A DNA stretch of 37,770 bases, taken from contig JAJDCX010000039.1 of NCBI GenBank assembly GCA_029260615.1, forward strand, positions 1 through 37,770. The letters are read 5' to 3'. The notes beneath the pieces were generated by a model. It had not been told where the DNA came from and made no database searches. It worked only from the letters and a program-made list of their open reading frames with translations. Both the position numbers and the translations under genes were made by a program. The DNA is from Phycisphaeraceae bacterium. Its GTDB lineage: Bacteria; Planctomycetota; Phycisphaerae; Phycisphaerales; Phycisphaeraceae. Shown in pieces: positions 31,698 through 37,770 of this stretch (its first letter is position 1; each line of letters opens with the position of its first letter).

Positions 31698-33671
31698 ATG
31701 GGCACGGGGACACAGCAGAAAGTCAGCAGCACGAAACCGACCAATGAGATCAAGTCAGCCGTGATCCGGTTCGCCGGGGACTCGGGTGACGGGATGCAGC
31801 TTGCCGGTGCGCAGTTCACCTCGACCTCGGCGGTCTTGGGCAACGACATCGCCACGCTCCCGGATTACCCCGCGGAGATCCGTGCCCCGATCGGGACGGT
31901 CGCCGGCGTGTCGGGGTTCCAGATCAACTTCTCCAGCGAGAGCATCTTCACCCCCGGTGACAAGGTGCATGCACTGATCGCGATGAACCCTGCTGCGTTC
32001 AAGGCGCACATCGACGACGTCGAGCCAGGCGGGATCGTGATCGCTAACGAGTCGGAGTTCGGGAAGGTCAATCTCAAGAAGGCTGGTTACCCCGAGGGGT
32101 TTAATCCGCTTGACGATGAGGGATTCAACCGCAAGTTCCAACTCTTCAAAGTCCCCATCTCTCGGCTGAACACCGAAGCTCTAAAAGACTCGGGGTTGGG
32201 AGCCAAGGACGCGAACCGTTGCAAGAACATGTTTGCGCTGGGGATCGTCTACTGGCTGTACGACCGCCCGCTGGATACCACGGTCGGGCACATCGATAGC
32301 TACTTCGGGAAGAAGAAGAATCTGCCAAAGGTCGCCGCCGCCAACATCGCGTCGTTGAAGAGTGGTTTTTTCTTCGGCGAGACCGCCGAGCTATTCCCGG
32401 TCCGCTACCACGTCGCCAAGGCACCGATCAAGGCGGGCAAGTACCGCAAGATCACCGGCAACGAGGCGGTGGCGATGGGCCTGGTCACCGCGGCGAAGCT
32501 CGCGGGCAAAGATGTTTGCTACTGTAGCTACCCGATCACCCCGGCCAGCAACGTGCTTCATGCGTTAGCGGGGATGCGGAACTACGGGGTCAAGACTTTC
32601 CAGGCCGAGGACGAGATCGCTGCTGTTTGTTCCGCGATTGGGGCTTCTTATGCAGGGCAACTGGGGGTCACCGGGACGTCCGGCCCTGGGTTGGCTTTGA
32701 AGTCCGAAGCCATCGGGCTAGCGGTCATGATCGAGATGCCCCTGGTCGTGGTCAATGTCCAGCGTGGCGGGCCCGCCACCGGTTTGCCAACCAAGACCGA
32801 GCAGTCGGACCTGCTCCAGGCGATGTACGGCCGAAACGGCGAGTGCCCGGTTGTCATCATCGCAGCCCAATCGCCGGGGGACTGTTTCGACAGCGCGATC
32901 GAGGCATCACGCATCGCTATGCAGCACCGGGTCCCCGTCATCCTCTTGACAGACGGGTACCTGGGCAACGGCTCGGAGCCCTGGCGCATCCCCGATCACA
33001 ACAGCTTTGAGAAGATCGTGGTCGAGCATCCTAGTGATCCCGAAACATTTCAGGTATACGGCCGAGACGAGAAGCTTGTCAGACCATGGGCGATCCCAGG
33101 GACACCGGGATTGGAACATCGACTCGGCGGACTCGAGAAGCAGCACCTCGATGGCAATGTCAACTACGAACCCGAGAACCATCAGCTCATGATGGAGGTT
33201 CGTAAGCAGAAGATTGAGCGCATCGCAGACGACTTTGATCCGATCGAGCCGTATGGTGATTCGGAAGGTGATCTGCTGGTGCTTGGTTGGGGCGGAACCT
33301 ACGGTGCGATCTTCACCGCTGTCGAAAGAGCACGCAAGGCCGGCAAGAGTGTGTCGGGTCTGCACATCCGTCACATCAACCCGATGCCCAAAAATCTTGG
33401 CGACGTACTCAAACGCTTTAAGCGCGTTCTGGTTCCCGAACTGAACCTGGGGCAGCTCCGCCTGATTATCCGAGGCCGATACCTCGCTGATGCACGCGGG
33501 TTGAACAAGGTCCAGGGTCGGCCGTTCCTTGTCGAGGAGATCGATCAGGCCATCGACCTGATGCTCCAGGGCAAGTACGGCGACCGCGAGTACCTCCGCC
33601 CGCACCAGGGCTTGGTCAGACTCGAAGACCAGGACTATGATTTTACAAGCATCGATGGCAGGCCCCACTAG
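31698..33671 (+). CDS. korA: 2-oxoacid:ferredoxin oxidoreductase, alpha subunit (gamma-alpha fusion)
   Basis: 657 residues. It oxidatively decarboxylates a 2-oxoacid (2-oxoglutarate or pyruvate) with CoA and ferredoxin, together with the beta subunit. The N-terminal gamma-type domain (IRFAGDSGDGMQLAGAQFTS; LPDYPAEIRAPIGTVAGVSG) is fused to the alpha part (GNEAVAMGLVTAAKLAGKDV, then CSYPITPASNVLHALA and AEDEIAAVCSAIGASYAGQL), as in the KorA/TIGR03710 group. TGTSGPGLALKSEAIGLAV is the CoA/pyrimidine-side loop. AGGAG lies nine bases before ATG 31698. The beta subunit gene follows after an intervening exported-protein gene. Substrate cannot be told from sequence by eye; KorA is the likeliest label. 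Confidence 0.93.
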   Translation: MGTGTQQKVSSTKPTNEIKSAVIRFAGDSGDGMQLAGAQFTSTSAVLGNDIATLPDYPAEIRAPIGTVAGVSGFQINFSSESIFTPGDKVHALIAMNPAAFKAHIDDVEPGGIVIANESEFGKVNLKKAGYPEGFNPLDDEGFNRKFQLFKVPISRLNTEALKDSGLGAKDANRCKNMFALGIVYWLYDRPLDTTVGHIDSYFGKKKNLPKVAAANIASLKSGFFFGETAELFPVRYHVAKAPIKAGKYRKITGNEAVAMGLVTAAKLAGKDVCYCSYPITPASNVLHALAGMRNYGVKTFQAEDEIAAVCSAIGASYAGQLGVTGTSGPGLALKSEAIGLAVMIEMPLVVVNVQRGGPATGLPTKTEQSDLLQAMYGRNGECPVVIIAAQSPGDCFDSAIEASRIAMQHRVPVILLTDGYLGNGSEPWRIPDHNSFEKIVVEHPSDPETFQVYGRDEKLVRPWAIPGTPGLEHRLGGLEKQHLDGNVNYEPENHQLMMEVRKQKIERIADDFDPIEPYGDSEGDLLVLGWGGTYGAIFTAVERARKAGKSVSGLHIRHINPMPKNLGDVLKRFKRVLVPELNLGQLRLIIRGRYLADARGLNKVQGRPFLVEEIDQAIDLMLQGKYGDREYLRPHQGLVRLEDQDYDFTSIDGRPH

Positions 33672-33691
33672 TTAAGCTAAGGAACGCCGAT

Positions 33692-34237
33692 ATGCAACGT
33701 AAATCCACGGTATTGGCGATCGCACTGGCGCTACTTGTTTCAGGCCTTTGGTTATCTGTCGGCACACGGGCGGACGAAAGACCGGCCGTTGAGTTGCTCA
33801 AAGCCGAGTCGCTGCCGACGCTTGAGGTCACGATCAAGTCATTGACCGGTGGGAATTTCAGTTCGTACAGCATGCCCTCTGTGGAAACGGTCGGCACGCT
33901 CGATTTCAAAACGCTAAGCACCACAGCCGGGAACGGTGAGACGATCAAATTCCTCAAAGGGGCAGACGACCCAGATAAAATGGGGTACTGGTATATCCCC
34001 GTCCCCGGGCCGATGCATGTCGATGGCGTGAGTAACAGGTTCGGCCGTCAGCAGGTCCGACTGATCGGTGAGCACATTGGCGGTGGCCGTTTGCGGATCG
34101 AACTGGATTATTTCAAAGACCATCCGGGCGTTGTCCGGGTCTGGATCATCCACGAGCACAAAGGTTTTATTGACAGCGTCGCGTATGGCGAAGCGCTGGT
34201 GGAGGGGCCGATCCTCGAGGATCAGGCTTCCGAGTAA
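33692..34237 (+). CDS. Exported protein of unknown function inside the kor operon
   Basis: 181 residues. Signal peptide: basic start MQRK, hydrophobic core TVLAIALALLVSGLWLSV, probable cleavage at TRA before DERPAV. The mature 155 residues have no membrane segment and no cysteine; motifs are SLTGGNFSSYSM, GYWYIPVPGPMHVDGVSNRF and HPGVVRVWIIHEHKGFIDSV. I recognise no family. It lies 20 bases after korA and 14 bases before korB, with AAGGA at good spacing, so it must be on the same transcript, yet it should work outside the cytoplasm. Loss of an ancestral gene order, a hitchhiker, or a real functional link are all possible. Confidence 0.75.
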   Translation: MQRKSTVLAIALALLVSGLWLSVGTRADERPAVELLKAESLPTLEVTIKSLTGGNFSSYSMPSVETVGTLDFKTLSTTAGNGETIKFLKGADDPDKMGYWYIPVPGPMHVDGVSNRFGRQQVRLIGEHIGGGRLRIELDYFKDHPGVVRVWIIHEHKGFIDSVAYGEALVEGPILEDQASE

Positions 34238-34251
34238 GGAATGTTACTGAT

Positions 34252-35259
34252 ATGACACAGCTACCCGTACTGACCGCCAAGGACTTCGCCTCCGACCAGG
34301 ACATCCGCTGGTGCCCGGGCTGCGGCGATTACGCGATCCTTAACCAGGTCAAAAAAATCCTGGCGAAGATCAAGGCCAAGCGTGAGAATACCGTCTTCGT
34401 CGCGGGCATCGGCTGCTCCAGCCGGTTCCCCTATTACATGGGCACCTACGGGCTGCACTCGATCCATGGGCGGGCCCCGGCGTTTGCTACCGGGATCAAG
34501 ATCGCTAACCCGGACCTGGATGTCTGGGTTGTCACTGGCGACGGCGACGGGTTAAGCATCGGTGGTAATCACCTGATGCACATCCTCCGCCGAAACGTCA
34601 ACGTCAACATCCTCTTATTTAACAACCGGATCTACGGCCTGACCAAGGGCCAGTATTCGCCCACCAGCGAGACCGGCAAGAAGAGCCCGTCCACCCCGAT
34701 GGGTTCGATCGACCTGCCACTGACCCCGCTGTCGATCGCACTGGCAGCAGAGGCCAGCTTCGTCGCACGTTGTGTCGATGTGGATAAGAACCTCGGCGAA
34801 GTTCTCCAACGCGCCGCCGCGCACCGGGGCTCCTCGTTCGTCGAAATCTACCAGGACTGCAACGTCTTTAACCACTTCGCCTTCAAGCACGCCACCGACA
34901 AAGACGCCAAGGAAGACAACATCATCCGCCTGGAGCACGGCAAGCCCCTGGTCTACGGCAAGAACCGCAACAAGGGCATCCGCCTGACCGGCGACTACAA
35001 GCTCGAAGCCGTCGAGATCGGCAAGGACTGCCAGGAAGACGACCTGATCTTCCACGACGAGTCTGATGAGAAGCTCGCCTTCATGCTCAGCCGGATGCAA
35101 CACCCAGAGTTCCCTGAGCCCATGGGCGTTTACTACGACGTCAAAGACGATTGCTACGAAGACCTGCTCACCCAGCAGGTCAAGGACGCCATCGAGCAGC
35201 GCGGCGAAGGCTCGATAGAAAAACTCCTGAACTCCGGCGACACCTTCACCGTCGATTGA
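34252..35259 (+). CDS. korB: 2-oxoacid:ferredoxin oxidoreductase, beta subunit
   Basis: 335 residues. It carries thiamine diphosphate and a [4Fe-4S] cluster. Cluster cysteines are in RWCPGCGDYAIL, GIGCSSRFPYY and YQDCNVFNHF; the ThDP/Mg motif is VVTGDGDGLSIGGNH through LLFNNRIYGLTKGQYSPTS. The last 110 residues (RLEHGKPLVYGKNRNKGIRL onwards) form the usual C-terminal extension. It follows the exported-protein gene by 14 bases and pairs with korA to form the active enzyme. AAGGA lies about 11 bases upstream of the ATG. Confidence 0.95.
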   Translation: MTQLPVLTAKDFASDQDIRWCPGCGDYAILNQVKKILAKIKAKRENTVFVAGIGCSSRFPYYMGTYGLHSIHGRAPAFATGIKIANPDLDVWVVTGDGDGLSIGGNHLMHILRRNVNVNILLFNNRIYGLTKGQYSPTSETGKKSPSTPMGSIDLPLTPLSIALAAEASFVARCVDVDKNLGEVLQRAAAHRGSSFVEIYQDCNVFNHFAFKHATDKDAKEDNIIRLEHGKPLVYGKNRNKGIRLTGDYKLEAVEIGKDCQEDDLIFHDESDEKLAFMLSRMQHPEFPEPMGVYYDVKDDCYEDLLTQQVKDAIEQRGEGSIEKLLNSGDTFTVD

Positions 35260-35292
35260 TCTCATAGTCAAACTATCCAATACGCCCCCAAG

Positions 35293-35325
35293 AAGCGCCG
35301 CGACTTGTCGCGCCGCCGCTTTCGC
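35293..35325 (+). terminator. Hairpin after korB, possible weak terminator
   Basis: Nested stems AAGCG/CGCTT and GCGAC-TT-GTCGC, followed by TTCGCATATCC and not a full T-run. It lies 34 bases after korB and before the next gene. Weak as an intrinsic terminator, but the only candidate for the operon. Confidence 0.35.
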
Positions 35326-35377
35326 ATATCCTGCAATGATCCTACGACGCAATAATCCCGCGCTTCGGAGTCCCCCC

Positions 35378-36445
35378 ATGCCCGATTGGTTCGACAAGAT
35401 CGACGACGCCATTCAATCGACCGGCCACCAGACCCACCGCCTGATCGCCGGGGACGGCCAACTCCTGGTCACCGAACACGGCGCCAGGGTACTCGCCTGC
35501 CAACTGCCCGGTATCGATGGCAACCTCTTCTGGCACAGCCCCGCCATGCAAAACCCCGACACCGCGCTTGAGCCCGCCGGGGGCGACCGTCTCTGGATCG
35601 CGCCCGAGGTCGGCTGGTACTGGCCCAGCATCGAGAAAGCCCGCGAAGACCCCGGCAAGTACGCCGATACCCCCAAGCAGATCGACCCCGGGGAGTACCT
35701 CACCGACAGCGCCTCGCCTGTCCACGCACAGCTCTCAACCCGGCTGAAGCTCACCGACGTCCGCGATGGCAAGTCGATCGAGTTGGCCGTATCACGCCAG
35801 GTCCGAGCTGTCGGCCAACCCGCTGGCCTGCCCGATACCCTCACCTGCGCCAGCTTCGCCATCACCAATGTCTTGCTTCTGCGAGGTGGTGACGACGGGG
35901 CGATCGCCTGTGCCTGGGACATCCTCCAGGTCCCCCCGGTGGGCACGCTCATCTGCCCGACTACTGCGGACCCTGAAACGGTGAACGAGCCCACCAGCTA
36001 CTACGAACCCTTCGGGGATCGACTTGTGCAGTGCGACAAGCAAGCGGTCCATTTCCTGGTGGACAGCGAACACAAAATCAAGATGGGCTTGCGTGCCGAA
36101 CACACCACCGGCCGTATGGGCTACTACCGACAACTCGACGGGGGCCAGGCTTCTTTGATCATCCGCATATTCTCCCCGCAGCCCGGCGAGCCGTATCCCG
36201 ATATCCCGATCAGCGCCGATGCTGATCAGCGCACCGGCGGCGACTCGCTCCAGGCCTACAACCACAGCGACGGCGGCACATCCGGTTTCGGTGAGATGGA
36301 ATACCACGACCCCGCCGTCATCGTCGGTCAGGGCCCCGCATCACGCCACGGCTCCAGCGTGACCCATATCCTCGCAGGCCCCGACGCCGAGGTCCGCAGT
36401 TTTGGGCAGCAACTACTGGGCGTACCGATTACGCCGATTCAATGA
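35378..36445 (+). CDS. Mutarotase-fold protein, DUF6786-like
   Basis: 355 residues, no signal peptide. The N-terminal part (EHGARVLACQLPG, NLFWHSPAM, GGDRLWIAPEVGWYWPS) resembles the aldose-1-epimerase/galactose-mutarotase fold and, from memory, the family annotated DUF6786 in planctomycetes and Bacteroidetes. Late blocks are GMGYYRQ-like GRMGYYRQLDGGQASLIIRI and HSDGGTSGFGEMEYHDPAVI, where a Glu/His pair could bind sugar. Enzyme activity is not shown. ATG 35378 has CGGAG about nine bases upstream; the in-frame ATG at 35336 would add 14 residues without family likeness. It is convergent with the SDR gene. Confidence 0.7.
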   Translation: MPDWFDKIDDAIQSTGHQTHRLIAGDGQLLVTEHGARVLACQLPGIDGNLFWHSPAMQNPDTALEPAGGDRLWIAPEVGWYWPSIEKAREDPGKYADTPKQIDPGEYLTDSASPVHAQLSTRLKLTDVRDGKSIELAVSRQVRAVGQPAGLPDTLTCASFAITNVLLLRGGDDGAIACAWDILQVPPVGTLICPTTADPETVNEPTSYYEPFGDRLVQCDKQAVHFLVDSEHKIKMGLRAEHTTGRMGYYRQLDGGQASLIIRIFSPQPGEPYPDIPISADADQRTGGDSLQAYNHSDGGTSGFGEMEYHDPAVIVGQGPASRHGSSVTHILAGPDAEVRSFGQQLLGVPITPIQ

Positions 36446-36469
36446 TAATTGTGGTTAAACGCAAATGAT

Positions 36470-37171
36470 CTATGGGCTCGGCATCAGGATCGTTTCCCCG
36501 TTCGTAAATGCTCGCTCGCCCGTGACACACCCGCAGATCACATCGGCGATTGCTTCGGGGCTTAGCGTCTTCTCCTTCGAGATCATCTGCTCATCAAACA
36601 TCGACCGCAGCATCGGGGTCTCCACCGCACCCGGCGCGATGGCTACCGCTTTTACACCGGTGGCCTCGCCTTCCTGTGCGGTGCATTGCGTGAACATGTT
36701 CAGCCCGATCTTCGCCGCCGCGTAGGTTGAAAAACCCGGGAACGGGTCGGCGCTCGCCATAGAGGAGACGTTCACCACCACGCCTGACTTCTGTTCCATG
36801 AACGTGGGCCAGACCGCCGCCGTCAGCAGCACCGGTCCCGACAGGTTCACATCAATCGTCTTGCGCCAGTTTTCGGCCGTGACCTGTTCGATCGAAAGCA
36901 ATTCAGCAAATCCCGCCACATTCACCAGCGTATCAATCCGCCCGAAGCTGGCCAGCACATCTTCAACCAGTGTCTTGATCGCTTTGTCATCCGACAGGTC
37001 CGCCGGGTAGACGAACGATTCCCCGTCCACCAGCTCGGCCGTTTCCTCGAGCTTATCCCGGCGGCGCGACACCAGCACCACACAGTACCCCGCCGCACCA
37101 AGCTGGACCGCCACCGCGCGCCCGATCCCACTGCCCGCTCCGGTCACGATCGCGATCTTGTTTTCTGCCAT
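36470..37171 (-). CDS. Short-chain dehydrogenase/reductase
   Basis: 233 residues, a classical SDR. Cofactor motif TGAGSGIGRA (T-G-x3-G-I-G); SRRRDK after beta-2, with an Arg pair, suggests NADPH; structural motif NVAG in place of the usual NNAG; catalytic Ser in VNVSSMAS and Tyr/Lys in STYAAAKIGL, with Asn in DVNLSGP. The end (AIAPGAVETPMLRS) is typical. Substrate unknown. A longer frame reaches into the mqnE gene, but ATG 37171 opens the Rossmann fold. It follows mqnE by 19 bases, so it is probably co-transcribed with it; whether it takes part in menaquinone synthesis is unknown. Confidence 0.92.
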   Translation of the reverse strand: MAENKIAIVTGAGSGIGRAVAVQLGAAGYCVVLVSRRRDKLEETAELVDGESFVYPADLSDDKAIKTLVEDVLASFGRIDTLVNVAGFAELLSIEQVTAENWRKTIDVNLSGPVLLTAAVWPTFMEQKSGVVVNVSSMASADPFPGFSTYAAAKIGLNMFTQCTAQEGEATGVKAVAIAPGAVETPMLRSMFDEQMISKEKTLSPEAIADVICGCVTGERAFTNGETILMPSP

Positions 37172-37190
37172 GAGATTGATCTGTCTGGTA

Positions 37191-37770
37191 TTAGACGCTG
37201 ACGGTCTTGGCTCCCGTTTCCGCCACGCGCCAGTCCGCCCCATCACGTTCAACCCGTCGATAGACCGTGTCGCGCTCCACCGGGTCGTAGCCCGCTTCGA
37301 TGATGGCCTGGCGCAGTTCGTTGACGCCGACTTCCTGGTGGGTGTCTGCCCCGCCGACCTTGGTGATGTCGTACCAGACCACCGTGCCGTCCAGGTCATC
37401 CACGCCGTAGTCCAGAGATACTTGTGAAACCGCCAGGGTCTGCATGATCCAAAACGCCTTGACGTGCGCGAAGTTGTCCAGCATCAGCCGGCTGACCGCG
37501 AGCATCCGTAGGTTGTCTAATCCACTGGGCCCGGGCAGGTGTTCCAGCTCAGACTCGTCCGGGAAGAACGGCAGGGGGATAATGGTCTGGAACCTGCCTT
37601 CGTAGTTGTTATCAATCGCTTCGTCCTGCGCCTCGCGGAGCAGGCAGAAGTGGTGGATGCGGTCTTCGAGGGATTCGATGTGGCCGTAGAGCATGGTGGC
37701 GTTGGACATCAGCCCGAGTTTGTGTGCTTCGCGGTGGACGTCCAGCCACTTGTCGCTGCGGATCTTGCCT
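37191..37770 (-). CDS. mqnE: Aminodeoxyfutalosine synthase, C-terminal part
   Basis: The frame is open to the right edge, so the N-terminal half with the radical-SAM CxxxCxxC cluster is outside. The visible 193 residues hold the C-terminal half of an MqnE/MqnC-type radical SAM enzyme: KWLDVHREAHKLGL, NATMLYGHIESLEDRIHHFC, FQTIIPLPFFPDESE, LRMLAVSRLMLDNFAHVKAF and SLDYGVDDLDGTVVW. DDLDGTV favours MqnE, which makes aminodeoxyfutalosine in the futalosine route to menaquinone; MqnC is the main alternative. It is in front of the SDR gene on the same strand. Confidence 0.88.
   Translation of the reverse strand, partial: GKIRSDKWLDVHREAHKLGLMSNATMLYGHIESLEDRIHHFCLLREAQDEAIDNNYEGRFQTIIPLPFFPDESELEHLPGPSGLDNLRMLAVSRLMLDNFAHVKAFWIMQTLAVSQVSLDYGVDDLDGTVVWYDITKVGGADTHQEVGVNELRQAIIEAGYDPVERDTVYRRVERDGADWRVAETGAKTVSV

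Noticed and set aside
1-37770. Defence island, prophage or insertion sequence
   Set aside because: No transposase, integrase, restriction enzyme, toxin-antitoxin, retron or phage structural gene could be recognised. Nearly every gene is core metabolism, envelope or information processing.

Overview
This is about 37.8 kb of a GC-rich bacterial chromosome. It most likely comes from a planctomycete of the Phycisphaerae type. The pointers are a secreted protein with a planctomycete-style doublet of dockerin-like repeats, a LuxR-type regulator with a long N-terminal sensor region, ResB/CcsA (system II) cytochrome c maturation, futalosine-pathway menaquinone synthesis (mqnE), a 2-oxoacid:ferredoxin oxidoreductase, fliD/fliS flagellar genes, and short dispersed hairpin repeats between genes. 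Assignment to the class is inference from gene content. No rRNA, tRNA, CRISPR array, transposase or phage gene is visible; the window looks like core chromosome.

Layout. 1-2.1 kb: the 5' part of a secreted dockerin-repeat protein (minus), whose start region holds a nine-base homopolymer, then a LuxR regulator (minus). 2.1-8.7 kb (plus): an unrecognised secreted protein, a very long fliD with repeated IN-type modules, fliS with a clear terminator, and a secreted coiled-coil protein. 8.7-14.6 kb (minus): cysE, a LON-domain protein, a PcrA/UvrD helicase, trpF and trpS, with a telomere-like G-rich tract between trpF and trpS. 14.7-15.3 kb: a candidate 6S RNA gene (minus) with its own promoter and terminator, then a repeat-rich gap. 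15.3-22 kb: a LysM protein (minus), then on plus a family 2 glycosyltransferase, an RsbV/RsbW-like partner-switch pair, ybeY, a CorC/HlyC membrane protein and cysS, closed by a REP-like compound hairpin. 22-31 kb (minus): pgsA, a BaiN/YhiN-type flavoprotein, a five-domain ribosomal protein S1, a degenerate aldo/keto-reductase-like protein overlapping an alkyladenine DNA glycosylase gene, and a lipoprotein-resB-ccsA operon. 31-36.4 kb (plus): a CrcB/Fluc fluoride channel, korA, an exported protein of unknown function, korB, and a mutarotase-like protein. 36.4 kb to the end (minus): a short-chain dehydrogenase and the 3' part of mqnE.

How the genes fit together. Several are housekeeping: tRNA charging (trpS, cysS), translation and ribosome maturation (rpsA, ybeY, 6S RNA), DNA repair (pcrA, mpg) and phospholipid synthesis (pgsA). 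The ccs genes, mqnE and korAB suggest a quinone- and cytochrome-based respiratory chain with a ferredoxin-linked 2-oxoacid branch. fliD/fliS imply motility at some life stage.

I found no obviously new defence or mobile system. The best candidates for something undescribed are the exported protein locked inside the korA-korB operon, the FliD enlarged by about seven IN-type modules, the poly-C tract that decides the reading frame of the dockerin-repeat protein, the catalytically stripped aldo/keto-reductase-like protein, and an apparent GC-skew reversal near 31.5-34 kb that may mark a replication terminus or an inversion boundary.
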